From: Bradymonadales bacterium
GTDB taxonomy: Bacteria > Bdellovibrionota > UBA2394
Length of the DNA stretch: 41,811 nt
Direction: 5' to 3'
Assembly: GCA_007693605.1 (NCBI GenBank)
Contig: REDG01000031.1
Coordinates: 1-41,811, forward strand
In this document: one piece after another, positions 18,127-26,668 of the stretch
Layout: each line of letters starts with the position of its first letter
Position numbering within the stretch: position 1 is the stretch's first letter
Translations under genes and position numbers: made by a program
Notes under the pieces: generated by a model
The model's database searches: none
Seen by the model: only the letters and a program-made list of their open reading frames with translations
Told to the model about the DNA's origin: nothing

Positions 18127-18255
18127 AATCACCAAAATCTAACGATCTACGGGTCAGAGGTAAAGCCTTATGGCCCCCCCAAGTTCGTTGCCAGCTCAGG
18201 CCGACAGCCTCATTGAATTTCGACAGGGGAACGACTTGACGACCGGGCCCAGTTA

Positions 18256-18272
18256 ATGCAAACAATTTGCAT
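18256..18272. promoter_or_regulatory. Palindromic candidate operator of the zinc operon
   Basis: ATGCAAA-CAA-TTTGCAT is a perfect 7-3-7 inverted repeat. It lies 98 bases before the first gene of the znu-like operon and 130 bases before divergent etfB. Zinc operons are commonly under Zur control, so a metal-responsive repressor is a reasonable guess, but the sequence does not match the enterobacterial Zur consensus. Confidence 0.45.
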
Positions 18273-18369
18273 CTTTGTGGTGAGCCCTCCCCTCAGCATT
18301 CAAAGCCGTCACAGGCTCGGGGCCGCCCAAAGAACGAAAAACGAGAGCTTTAGAAGGAGAACCCCATCG

Positions 18370-19020
18370 ATGCGCAGATTCTATCAATTCAGCCTGTTCT
18401 TTTTACTGAGTACTCTGCCCGCTTTGGCCGTCGATCTTCAAAACATTGAGGATAAGCTCGCCGAACTACGACTTCCCTTGAAGGAACGAGTTCTGGGTAT
18501 GGAGTTGATTCTAAAGAAGCCAGAAGCCGAAGCGAAAGCGCAAAATCAAGGCTTTCTTTGGCGAGTCGTTTTAGAGACTGAAAGTGCGGGCGCACTCGGC
18601 CTAGAATATGACTGTGTCGTCGTGACGCTAGGGGCTCAGTCGGACTTCTCTTGTTTTTTTCAGCGCATCCTCAAGGCAGAGATTCCTCGAGTGCTGCGGC
18701 AGGATGCTAAGGTCTTAGAGCGCCCTCAGATTTTTAGAGCCTCGCACTTTGCCAAAGCCGTCTACGACGCTCTATATGACGACTCTGGATTTATCGCCTT
18801 TGCAGACCATCAGAAGAAGTCTGGTGACTGGACTCACATCTTGCTGGGGCAGTCGGGCCGAAACATTCTCACGAAGGTCGAATCCGAAGACCTGCAACAG
18901 TTTGGATACTCTCACTTTCACGCCGGCGAAGACTTTGACTGGCACTCCTATCGCGACGGGCGCCTGATTCCCCAAATTCCTCGCGTAGTGGAGCCCAACT
19001 CAGAAGAGGAGGGCTTTTGA
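18370..19020 (+). CDS. Exported protein with a His/Asp cluster, first gene of the zinc operon
   Basis: I do not recognise this family. The 216 residues begin with a Sec signal, MRRFYQFSLFFLLSTLPALA, with cleavage expected after ALA. Near residues 178-190 lies SHFHAGEDFDWHSYRD, in which three histidines and several acids could bind a metal. Two cysteines (YDCVV, FSCFF) could form a disulfide. ATG 18370 is chosen for the AAGGAGA site and the signal peptide; the longer frame adds 38 residues without either. The next gene starts on its stop codon (TTGA). Position suggests a periplasmic metal-handling role; this is inference. Confidence 0.65.
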   Translation: MRRFYQFSLFFLLSTLPALAVDLQNIEDKLAELRLPLKERVLGMELILKKPEAEAKAQNQGFLWRVVLETESAGALGLEYDCVVVTLGAQSDFSCFFQRILKAEIPRVLRQDAKVLERPQIFRASHFAKAVYDALYDDSGFIAFADHQKKSGDWTHILLGQSGRNILTKVESEDLQQFGYSHFHAGEDFDWHSYRDGRLIPQIPRVVEPNSEEEGF

Positions 19021-19742
19021 AAAAGCTCTTCAGCACAATCCTGTTGGGAATGAGTGGGCTGATGCTTGGCTGCGGAGACGAACGACTCGCTCCGGATACA
19101 AACGAAGGTCAACCCAGGGGCTCGGAAACTTCTCAAGCCTCTGAGTCTTTTCAGGTCGAGCCCAACTCAGAGCAAACGCCAGAAGCTATCGCCTCCTATA
19201 AAGCTGGAGACGGATTTCAGTTCTCTGGCCTGCAGTTCAGGTTGCGGCGAGGTCAGGTGGCCCTCACCGAGAAAGGTCTTGAGGGAACGGGCCTCCTGTT
19301 GGTCAACGGTCCGCTGGCCCCATCCATTTATTCCGATGCGCTGATTTCTGTGGGCTTTGAGGTCTCAGACGAAGACTCCAGCTTTGCGGAATTGATGGCT
19401 TTTGTCAGGAATGATGCCTCTCAGGGCATTCGTCTGCGGATGAACTCCAGCTCTGTTATTCTGATTGGGCCCCAGGGACAGCTGACCGTCGTTCGAGAAA
19501 ATAGAACAAAGAGAGAGCTCTCTCTCGAGATTCATAACTCAGAAGATCCCAGCCATATCATTCTTTGGGATCAGTGGGAAGTGGGGCGCTTCACTGATGA
19601 GATTTTTGATTCAGCGCTGGATGCCGGCCCTTTAGGAAGCCGCGCCTTCGGTCGAGCTCGAGGAAATTTTTTCGGCGTGGAACTGAAGAATGCCACCCTC
19701 ACCCGAATCGAGAGAAGAAGCAGAATTGCCAGACCCCACTAA
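19017..19742 (+). CDS. Lipoprotein of the zinc operon
   Basis: I do not recognise this family. The 241 residues begin with a lipoprotein signal, MKKLFSTILLGMSGLMLGCGD, with lipidation at Cys19. An acidic, Ser/Gln-rich linker follows, then a domain of beta-type character (GDGFQFSGLQFRLRRGQVAL) ending in a basic tail. The TTG at 19017 overlaps the previous stop as TTGA and is preceded by GAGGAGG, which fixes the start. The barrel protein follows after 18 bases, so it may attach to the outer membrane and work with it. Confidence 0.65.
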   Translation: MKKLFSTILLGMSGLMLGCGDERLAPDTNEGQPRGSETSQASESFQVEPNSEQTPEAIASYKAGDGFQFSGLQFRLRRGQVALTEKGLEGTGLLLVNGPLAPSIYSDALISVGFEVSDEDSSFAELMAFVRNDASQGIRLRMNSSSVILIGPQGQLTVVRENRTKRELSLEIHNSEDPSHIILWDQWEVGRFTDEIFDSALDAGPLGSRAFGRARGNFFGVELKNATLTRIERRSRIARPH

Positions 19743-19760
19743 ACTGACGAGAAAGCCTCC

Positions 19761-20897
19761 GTGCAAAGAGAGATGATGAGAAATTCTATAGATCGCCAGA
19801 TAAATACATGGAAACAGAAGAAAAGGGGCGGCTATCTTTTGGCCAGTCTTCTTCTTTTGTTGGCCCTATTCTGTCCTCCGGCAAGCCTGAAGGCTTCTGA
19901 CTGGGGCGGCCTTCAAATCGGCGGCGCCGCTGACCTGATCGCTGATTTTGGATTTAAAGATGCGAACCGAGATCGAAAGCTAAACGTTCGAAGTGTGGAG
20001 CTGATGCTTTACGGCCCCACCGATCATCTTTTCGAAGGCGTTCTCTCTTTTGCCGCCCATGAATATCAGGGAGAGTTCAACCTTGGGCTTCACGAAGCCT
20101 TTATAAAGAGTAGTCGGCTCATTCCGAGAACTCGCTTTCAAATCGGTCAGTTCTTTTTGGGAGTGGGCCGTCTCAACGCCCTTCACCAACATGACTGGCC
20201 TTTCATCGACAGCCCTCTCACCCAAGCGCAATTTTTTGATGGGGAGGGCATCATCGACTCTGGGCTAGAAGTCGCTTGGTTGAGCCCGCTTCCATTTTAT
20301 ATGGACCTGACGGTGGGTGTGACCAACGGCTGGCGAATCACCCATAGCCACGGCGATGCCGGAAAGAAGCCGAGCTTCCCAACCCACTACGCAAAGCTGG
20401 AATTTTTTCAAGATCTGCCGGCCGGAGGGGGCCTGCTTTGGGCTCTGAACTATTTGGGGCGTCGAGACTCAGACAAAACCTGGCTCCGACTGGCTGGCGC
20501 CCATGCCGTCGCAAAATGGCGAGAGGCCAATTTCTTGCGAGTTCTGTTGCAGGCAGAAGTCTGGGCTCGATTTCTTAAACCTCAAGGCGTCGCTTCAGAA
20601 AATCAATTGGGAGGCTATCTCTATGCTCAATACGGCTGGTCTCCGCTGATTTCTACGGGTCTTCGCTTCGATATGCTCTCAAGCCTCAGCCTGAAAGATT
20701 TGGATCAAAAATCCGTGCCGAACCATCAAATGCAGTTCAGCCCGCAGATCAACTTCTCTGTGAGTGAAATGGCCGTTTTCCGAGCCGGCTATTCCTATCT
20801 TCGAGATTTTCAGAGAGGTCGATCGACCGGTCACGAACATCAGATCCTCTTGCAGAGTATTTTTATTTTAGGAGCCCACCCCGCCCATGATTTTTAA
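19761..20897 (+). CDS. Outer-membrane beta-barrel (porin-like) of the zinc operon
   Basis: The 378 residues have a long N-terminus, a hydrophobic signal (YLLASLLLLLALFCPPASLKA), and a mature part of alternating aromatic/polar strands typical of outer-membrane barrels. It includes RTRFQIGQFFLGVGRLN, NQLGGYLYAQYGW and a last strand ending in Phe (ILGAHPAHDF). Histidines are frequent (NALHQHDWP, THSHGDAG, TGHEHQ), which would suit zinc passage. No TonB box or plug domain is seen. Starts at GTG 19761 or ATG 19773/19776 are all possible. It overlaps znuA by 11 bases. A TonB-independent zinc porin is inferred from context. Confidence 0.65.
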   Translation: MQREMMRNSIDRQINTWKQKKRGGYLLASLLLLLALFCPPASLKASDWGGLQIGGAADLIADFGFKDANRDRKLNVRSVELMLYGPTDHLFEGVLSFAAHEYQGEFNLGLHEAFIKSSRLIPRTRFQIGQFFLGVGRLNALHQHDWPFIDSPLTQAQFFDGEGIIDSGLEVAWLSPLPFYMDLTVGVTNGWRITHSHGDAGKKPSFPTHYAKLEFFQDLPAGGGLLWALNYLGRRDSDKTWLRLAGAHAVAKWREANFLRVLLQAEVWARFLKPQGVASENQLGGYLYAQYGWSPLISTGLRFDMLSSLSLKDLDQKSVPNHQMQFSPQINFSVSEMAVFRAGYSYLRDFQRGRSTGHEHQILLQSIFILGAHPAHDF

Positions 20898-21810
20898 GAT
20901 TTTTATCTCCGCTTTGTTTGCTTTAGGTTCCCTCACCGCCTTTTCGCCTTCCGTCAAGGCGAGCGCGCCACTTCAAGTCGTCACTTCCATTCCTGACTTT
21001 GCTTGGCTGATTCAAAGGCTGGGAGGAGACTCGGTGATTGTTCAGCCTTTACTGCGAGGCACAGAAGATCCCCACTTCGTTGATGCGGTCCCTTCTCACA
21101 TCCTTATGGCGAGTCGGGCCGATCTGTTTTGTTTTGTCGGCCTGGAGCTGGAAGTCGGATGGGTGCCAAGAGTCATCGAAAGATCTCGAAATTCCAAAAT
21201 TAAAGTCGGAAGCCCCGGTCACTGTGATTTGGGAAACTTTGTTCAGCCTTTAGACCCCATCGACGGACCCATCGATCGATCGATGGGACATCTTCATGCC
21301 TCCGGAAATCCCCACTATTGGCTGTCCCCCACAATCATGGGGGATTTGGCCCAAGTCGTCGCCCAAAAACTCTCAGAGCTTCGGCCTCAAAACCGAGACT
21401 CCTTTGTAGAGGCGGCCAACGGCTTGCGAAAAGAATTGCAAGAACTTGCCAAGAGGCAAGCCCAGAGACTTCAGGGCCAGAATTTAAAAATTTTGGAGTA
21501 TCATGCAGAGTTTTCCTATCTGATCGAAAGCTTGGGCCTTGAAAGACTGCCCTATGAAATCGAAGAAAAACCAGGCGTTCCCCCTTCCGCTTCTGCCCTC
21601 TATGACCGAATTCAAAGAGCAAAAAGGGATGAAGTTCGTTTGGTTTTAGCCTCTCCCTCTTCACCCCATCGCCTTCTGAGGCGCTTTTCGAAAGAGTCCG
21701 GCATTCCTGTGCTTCGACTTCCGACGATGACGACCGAAGGGGACTACCAAAGATTCTATCGAGGCTTGGTGGACCAGATTCTGGAACATTCGCAGGGGTC
21801 TTCATCCTGA
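20887..21810 (+). CDS. znuA: Zinc/manganese ABC transporter substrate-binding protein (ZnuA-like)
   Basis: A periplasmic cluster A-I metal-binding protein that delivers Zn(II), possibly Mn(II), to the ZnuBC permease. The 307 residues have a Sec signal (IFKIFISALFALGSLTAFSPSVKA). Histidine ligands lie in TEDPHFVDAVPS (about 62), GNPHYWLSP (about 144) and EYHAEFSYL (about 207). The usual acidic fourth ligand near the C-terminus is not obvious; the equivalent stretch reads LPTMTTEGDYQRFY. The His-rich loop of E. coli ZnuA is reduced to GHLHASGNPH. It lies between the barrel gene and znuC. Confidence 0.85.
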   Translation: MIFKIFISALFALGSLTAFSPSVKASAPLQVVTSIPDFAWLIQRLGGDSVIVQPLLRGTEDPHFVDAVPSHILMASRADLFCFVGLELEVGWVPRVIERSRNSKIKVGSPGHCDLGNFVQPLDPIDGPIDRSMGHLHASGNPHYWLSPTIMGDLAQVVAQKLSELRPQNRDSFVEAANGLRKELQELAKRQAQRLQGQNLKILEYHAEFSYLIESLGLERLPYEIEEKPGVPPSASALYDRIQRAKRDEVRLVLASPSSPHRLLRRFSKESGIPVLRLPTMTTEGDYQRFYRGLVDQILEHSQGSSS

Positions 21811-21828
21811 GTCTTAGGAGCGATTTTT

Positions 21829-22515
21829 ATGCTGCAGACTCCAGATAAAGACTCTCGCCTGCGAGGCTTTGAGCCCAGGGCCTTTGCGAAGCCTCGATCG
21901 CCTCTTCAGCTTTCTCCTTCTGCCCCCCTGCTTCAGCTTCGAGAAATCAGACTCGGCTTTGCTCATCAGCCTCTCTTTGCAAATCTGAACTTTGAGTTAG
22001 GCCCCTCTGAGCGAGTTTTTATTCGAGGACCGGTGGGAGCCGGCAAATCGAGCCTGCTTCGATTGATTTCTGGAGATCTTCAAGCTGACTCCGGAACCCG
22101 ATTCTGCCCCCTCAAAGAGACCGAGATTGAACTCTTGCCGCAGTTCCGATTTCAGAGTCAGCATCTTAATTTTCTGTTGGGGGAATGGGCTGAAAGCTCA
22201 GGATCTGAGCATCCTCTGCAGATTGAACTCTTGACGCCTAAACAGAGAAAGCTGGCTTGGAACTCCGCCAGTGGCGGTGAAAAGACTCTATGCCTGCTAG
22301 AAGCTTGCCTTCGCAGACAACCTAAGCTTTTGCTCTTTGATGAAGTCTTAGGAAATCTAGACTCTACAACGGCCGCCCAAGCCGAAGAGGGAATTTTGGA
22401 GTACAGCAGGCGTTTCCCCAAGAGTTCGATGCTTCTTGTCGATCATCATCGAGTCGCCGATTGGGCCACCGGGGTTTATGAACTGAGTGCGGGCCAACTC
22501 TATGCCGTCCGCTGA
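21829..22515 (+). CDS. znuC: Metal ABC transporter ATP-binding protein (ZnuC-like)
   Basis: The ATPase of the zinc importer. The 228 residues start with an unusual 30-residue Arg/Pro-rich lead, then the ATPase domain. Walker A is GPVGAGKSS (about residue 67), the signature is SASGGEKTL (about 146), Walker B is LLLFDEVLGNLD, and the switch histidine is in VDHHR. The part between Walker A and the signature is short, and the Q-loop is hard to place (probably LLPQFRFQSQ). AGGAG lies before ATG 21829. Its end overlaps znuB. Confidence 0.85.
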   Translation: MLQTPDKDSRLRGFEPRAFAKPRSPLQLSPSAPLLQLREIRLGFAHQPLFANLNFELGPSERVFIRGPVGAGKSSLLRLISGDLQADSGTRFCPLKETEIELLPQFRFQSQHLNFLLGEWAESSGSEHPLQIELLTPKQRKLAWNSASGGEKTLCLLEACLRRQPKLLLFDEVLGNLDSTTAAQAEEGILEYSRRFPKSSMLLVDHHRVADWATGVYELSAGQLYAVR

Positions 22516-23296
22516 GTTTTTGGGATTGCTTCAGTTCTATGCGCCTTCTTTTCTGGCGGGAACTCTGATGGCTGTCGGCTTGGCGCTTTGGGGATGCTTT
22601 ATCGTAGACCAAAAGAGAGTGATGGAGAGTTTTGCACTCTCTCAAGCCGCAGGTTTTGGCTCTCTACTAGGACTTTCTTCTGGCATTCCCCATCTTCTGG
22701 GCGCCGGAGTTTCAGCGGGAAGCACTCCCTTTCTTTTTCGAGTCTTTAAGGCAGGCCCACAGGCGAGCCCTACGGGAGTCCATGCCGCTTTGTATATTTT
22801 CTTTCTCGCGGCCAGCTATCTTCTGATTCGACTCAGCCCACACCTAGAGTCTCACTTCAGTTTGTTGTTGTACGGAGATGTGAGTTTGATTCATGGTTTC
22901 GACCTCTGGCTCAGCAGCTTTGTGGGCATTCTCGCCATCTCTTGGGCCGTCTGGAACCGAAGATTTTTGTTTCGAGAGAGTTTTGAGTTCCATCTCTTTT
23001 CTCGGCCGATCTCTCGATGGAGTCGCTTCATGCAAATTGCCTTGATTGTCTTTAGCATGAGCTCCTTTGGATTTCTCTTCAGCATTGCCTTTTTAACATT
23101 GCCGACCAGTTTGCTTCAGTCCAAGAACTCTCGAGGCATCTTTTCGCATTTTTATGAATGCGGCATTCTGGCGGGATTGAGTTTTCTGCTCGGATTCTTT
23201 ATCTCCCTGTGTTGGCCGAGTCTTCCATCGACACCCTGCATTGTGCTCTGTCTCCTTTTCATTTGCCTGCTGAGACGCAGCTTCAGATCAGGTTGA
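22502..23296 (+). CDS. znuB: Metal ABC transporter permease (ZnuB-like)
   Basis: The inner-membrane channel of the zinc importer, ABC-3 family. The 264 residues contain about seven or eight membrane segments, among them FLAGTLMAVGLALWGCFIV, ALYIFFLAASYLLIRL and MQIALIVFSMSSFGFLFSIAFLTLPTSLL. The last is the conserved late ABC-3 region with LPTS. ATG 22502 lies inside the end of znuC, so the two are coupled; a GTG at 22487 would add five residues. The loops are shorter than in E. coli ZnuB. Confidence 0.82.
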   Translation: MPSAEFLGLLQFYAPSFLAGTLMAVGLALWGCFIVDQKRVMESFALSQAAGFGSLLGLSSGIPHLLGAGVSAGSTPFLFRVFKAGPQASPTGVHAALYIFFLAASYLLIRLSPHLESHFSLLLYGDVSLIHGFDLWLSSFVGILAISWAVWNRRFLFRESFEFHLFSRPISRWSRFMQIALIVFSMSSFGFLFSIAFLTLPTSLLQSKNSRGIFSHFYECGILAGLSFLLGFFISLCWPSLPSTPCIVLCLLFICLLRRSFRSG

Positions 23297-23400
23297 CATC
23301 CTCTTCGAGGGGCCAAAAAATGGCAGTTGAGGTGTTTGATTGTTTCAGGCCTTCACAAAGACTGAGAATATCTCCAAACTCTTGGCTGGGGAGTGGTACT

Positions 23401-24006
23401 ATGAAAGAAATGATGTTGAGAAGCCTCGGTTTATGTTTTCTGGCTCTTGGGCTTGTTCTCGGGGGCCTTGACTCCCTATCCGCACAAATGGCCCCCATGG
23501 GCAATATGGATGCCCTCTTTAAGGGGCTTGATAAAGACCCAGAGTTTCTAAAACTTCTCGGATCGGAGCACAAAGACAGTCGTGGAAGTTTGGTCCTTCA
23601 GGGCCGCCCAAAGTCAGACTACAAGCCTCGAGTTCAAGCCCTAGAACGATTGAATCAGAATCCTAGAGCGGGAGCAAAGCGGGCCTTTGAATTCGCTCGA
23701 GAAGACTGTCGCCTCTTGCCTCAATACAGCAACAAAATCAAAAAAGACATTCATGTACCCGAGTGTGAAAAATATTTTCAACAGCTGGCAAAGAATACCG
23801 ACGAAATTGACGACACCACCGCCTGGATGCTTCACCACACTTATCTTTTGGTTATGCGAGGACAGATGGAAGACTGGTCTGAAGACAAACTAAAACAAGA
23901 GCAGCAAAATCTAATGTTTCGAGAGGACAGCCCGATCTTAGGCTCGATGAATATTCCGCCTGAAGCTCGAGAGATGATGCGACAGATGCAGAAAAACTCA
24001 AACTGA
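23401..24006 (+). CDS. Exported protein of unknown function after znuB
   Basis: I do not recognise this family. The 201 residues begin with a Sec signal (MLRSLGLCFLALGLVLGG, cleavage near LSA-Q). The mature part is mostly helical and charged: a Met/Gly-rich start, a Lys/Arg-rich middle with two cysteines (REDCRLL and PECEKYF) that could pair, and a Met-rich end. ATG 23401 is chosen for GGGGAG 8 bases upstream and the signal peptide. The 104-base gap after znuB means it may be the last operon member or a separate unit. Its stop faces that of proC across 12 bases. Confidence 0.6.
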   Translation: MKEMMLRSLGLCFLALGLVLGGLDSLSAQMAPMGNMDALFKGLDKDPEFLKLLGSEHKDSRGSLVLQGRPKSDYKPRVQALERLNQNPRAGAKRAFEFAREDCRLLPQYSNKIKKDIHVPECEKYFQQLAKNTDEIDDTTAWMLHHTYLLVMRGQMEDWSEDKLKQEQQNLMFREDSPILGSMNIPPEAREMMRQMQKNSN

Positions 24007-24018
24007 TTTTGATGAGCG

Positions 24019-24834
24019 CTACTTCTTACGCAGCTCTTTTGAGCGGCTTGTTGCCGCCTCAAGACATTCCTCTATCGTCTTTTCCAGCTGAGCGGCCTTA
24101 AGACAGTCAAGTCCTGCCTCGGTGGTGCCTCCCTTCGTAGCCACCGAGTTTTGCCATTCCTCTAGGCTACGAGCCCCCCCTTTGGCGAGCATTCCGGAGG
24201 CCAAACAAGTTTGCGACACGATCAGTCTCGCCGTGGGTTCGTCAAAGCCCCTGCGAAGAGCGGCGTCGACAAATCCCTTCATCCAATAGAAGAAATAGCC
24301 CGGCCCCGATCCTGAAAGTGCCGTCACGAAGTCCATTTGAGACTCGTCCACCCACAACAACTCGCCCATCTTGCGAAAGACCGTCTCGCATTCTAAGCGA
24401 TAGTCTTCTTGGATTTCTTTCGCGTGGGCAAAGACCGTCATCGAGACATTGAGCTGCGCCCCGAGATTTGGCATGGCCCTTAGAACCTGGGCTTGTCCTC
24501 CAGACCATTGATGAATCTGAGCGCTTTCGATACCCGCACAAACTGAAATAATGAGATGTCTCTTCTTAAATTCCAAGCCCTGAAACAAGGGCTCGATCTG
24601 ATAAGGCTTTACCGCAACAACGACAATATCAGAAACTTCCAGCACTTCGCTCGCCGAATCACAGCCCTCAAAATTCGGCAGCTTCTCACAGCTCGAAAGA
24701 ATCTCGGGGGAAGCATCAAAGCCCCGAATCGGTTTTTCAAGACTTTGATTCGAAGCCTGTTCGAGCTGCTTCAGACTTGCCTTCAAAATGGCGCCCCCCA
24801 TCTTACCGAGCCCAATAAATCCCCAGCGACTCAA
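24019..24834 (-). CDS. proC: Pyrroline-5-carboxylate reductase
   Basis: It makes L-proline from pyrroline-5-carboxylate with NAD(P)H, the last step of proline synthesis. The 271 residues begin with the nucleotide-binding GFIGLGKMGGAIL. They include VAVKPYQI, the dimer-forming ALSGSGPGYFFYWMKGFVDAA and SVATKGGTTEAGLDCL, the late family signature. The start is TTG 24834 with AAGGG 7 bases upstream; no ATG fits. It lies about 43 bases after the patatin gene on the same strand. Confidence 0.95.
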   Translation of the reverse strand: MSRWGFIGLGKMGGAILKASLKQLEQASNQSLEKPIRGFDASPEILSSCEKLPNFEGCDSASEVLEVSDIVVVAVKPYQIEPLFQGLEFKKRHLIISVCAGIESAQIHQWSGGQAQVLRAMPNLGAQLNVSMTVFAHAKEIQEDYRLECETVFRKMGELLWVDESQMDFVTALSGSGPGYFFYWMKGFVDAALRRGFDEPTARLIVSQTCLASGMLAKGGARSLEEWQNSVATKGGTTEAGLDCLKAAQLEKTIEECLEAATSRSKELRKK

Positions 24835-24877
24835 GGCATTTCCCTTCTGTTAAGACAAGCTCCCACGAGTTACTCCC

Positions 24878-25972
24878 TTAGCTCCCCACCAATGTGACTT
24901 GATGACGATCCAAAGTTTTTTTCCACAATTCCGACTGCTCTCTCAACTTTCGTCTCGTCAACTCATAGCCATATTCAACAATCTGTCGACGCGACTCAAA
25001 GTCCATGGGGTTAAAAAGAAACATGGTCGAATCGTCTTGATCGGGCTCAATCAGAAGTATGTCCATATCAGGGTCTCGATAACCCATATGATGAAGCGCC
25101 GTATGAACCCGAGTAAACAGCTCTGTTCGCATCGCTTGGTCAAAGACATAGGTAAGACCCTTGTCTTTGATTCGCCCCCTCTCTTCAAAGACAGTCTTGA
25201 TCCGAACATTTTCATGATCATTGTTCACGGGCACCATGGGATTAATCATAATCACCAGCTTCACATTCGAGCTCGACTGTAGATCTAGGTGCGCGAGTTT
25301 GCCGAGCCCTCCGTCCATATAATACCGATCTTCAATTTGCACGGGCTTGAAAAAAATCGGAATGGCAGACGAGGCAGAGATCGCTTTGTAGAAAGGAATA
25401 TGCCGCCAGTGCTCAGACCCAAACACCACTCGTTTCGTGGAGTCCACATCGGTGGCGGGAATGTAGAGCTCCTTCTCGAGCTGAGAGAAAAATGTCGGCA
25501 AAGACTTGCTCTCAAAGAACTCCTTTATCCATGCCTCGTAGTAGCGGGGAGCAAACAGACCTGAGGGAAGAGAGTCTTTCAGACCCCAAAAGAAACTGGG
25601 AGCTTCTTTCGGATCTTGAACCTTTACAAAGATGATATAAAAGAGAGTCCAAAAGAACTTAATGAGTTCCGCCCCCCAATCGAGAAAGCTAAAACGGTAA
25701 ATATCCTCTCTCTCGATATGAAAGACGCTTTGGTCATCTTTCATCATGGCCTCAACAATCTGCTGAGGACGAAGGCCCACCGCCAAACTGGTACTCACCA
25801 AGCTCCCCGCTGATGAACCTACGAAAACATCAAACTCGGTGCTGCGCTTGCTCAGGTGATCGTCTAAAGCGGCAAGGACCCCAAAATGGAAGAAGGCGCC
25901 GGTCACGCCCCCCCCTAAGAGATGAATGCCGTACTTCCGTTTGATCTCAGGTTTCGACTCGAGTGATGCCAC
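24878..25972 (-). CDS. Patatin-like phospholipase
   Basis: A serine lipid acyl hydrolase. The 364 residues have the oxyanion loop GGGVTGAFFHFGVL (about residue 20), the nucleophile elbow GSSAGSL (GxSxG, about residue 54) and the catalytic Asp in YYMDGGLG (about residue 218), so the Ser-Asp dyad is complete. A hydrophobic stretch (FFWTLFYIIFVKV, about residue 110) may touch the membrane. There is no signal peptide. GTG 25972 overlaps the end of the lipoprotein gene by 26 bases; the start is supported by GAGG about 10 bases upstream. The substrate is unknown. Confidence 0.88.
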   Translation of the reverse strand: MASLESKPEIKRKYGIHLLGGGVTGAFFHFGVLAALDDHLSKRSTEFDVFVGSSAGSLVSTSLAVGLRPQQIVEAMMKDDQSVFHIEREDIYRFSFLDWGAELIKFFWTLFYIIFVKVQDPKEAPSFFWGLKDSLPSGLFAPRYYEAWIKEFFESKSLPTFFSQLEKELYIPATDVDSTKRVVFGSEHWRHIPFYKAISASSAIPIFFKPVQIEDRYYMDGGLGKLAHLDLQSSSNVKLVIMINPMVPVNNDHENVRIKTVFEERGRIKDKGLTYVFDQAMRTELFTRVHTALHHMGYRDPDMDILLIEPDQDDSTMFLFNPMDFESRRQIVEYGYELTRRKLREQSELWKKTLDRHQVTLVGS

Positions 25973-26567
25973 GAACTCGAACCCTCAACTCAATCTTTCG
26001 ACTCTCCTCCACAAACAGCAAGCCTGCATTCAATAAATTCTTCAGCTGAAACAGTCCCAAGGCATCGAGTTTTTCAGAGAGAAACTCGTGCTGCCGCTCC
26101 CAAGCAGACTCCGAGCACTCTGAACCCCTCACCTCAGAGGTCAAGCGATAGTCCAACTCAATCCGATTGAACTCTGCGGTGCCGGAGGCCTCAGAATCGG
26201 CGCTGACTTGGCAGTTTCCAAGAGAGCTTTTTCGCCCTCCGCTCGCTGAAATTCGTGAACTCGCGCCCACCTGCAAACTGGAGCGAAGCTCATTGATTTG
26301 CAGCACATAGCCGTCTCCGACTGTGACTCTTGAGATCAATTCATCTCTCAAGTCATTTCCTCTGAACTGGAACTGCATGGAGCGATTCTCTGAAGGATCC
26401 CTCCCATCAATCTTCACCTCAACGCTCATCTCTGTCAGTCGATAGGGAATGAGATTCACATTCTGAAGGTATTCCGGAACCGATGCATATTCAGGGCTGT
26501 CAGACCCGCAAGCGACTAAAGCGGTCAAGCTGAAGGCTCCCAAAAAAATGAATTTTATCAACGGCAT
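25947..26567 (-). CDS. Lipoprotein of unknown function
   Basis: I do not recognise this family. The 206 residues begin with a lipoprotein signal, MPLIKFIFLGAFSLTALVACGS, with lipidation after LVA. The mature part has beta-type strands, a Ser/Gly-rich middle and two cysteines (GNCQV, SECSES). A helix and a basic strand end it. AAAAGGGGG lies before the ATG. The patatin gene overlaps its end, so the lipoprotein, patatin and proC probably share a transcript. The pairing with a patatin might point to envelope lipid handling, which is only a guess. Confidence 0.65.
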   Translation of the reverse strand: MPLIKFIFLGAFSLTALVACGSDSPEYASVPEYLQNVNLIPYRLTEMSVEVKIDGRDPSENRSMQFQFRGNDLRDELISRVTVGDGYVLQINELRSSLQVGASSRISASGGRKSSLGNCQVSADSEASGTAEFNRIELDYRLTSEVRGSECSESAWERQHEFLSEKLDALGLFQLKNLLNAGLLFVEESRKIELRVRVRGITRVET

Positions 26568-26668
26568 AACAACCCCCTTTTGAGCTTAGTTTAGCGGTGT
26601 CGCGTCATTGAGGGCAAGTGCTTTGATCAGACTGTCGCTAAGGACCCACCTGCTCTTGCCCCACCGAT

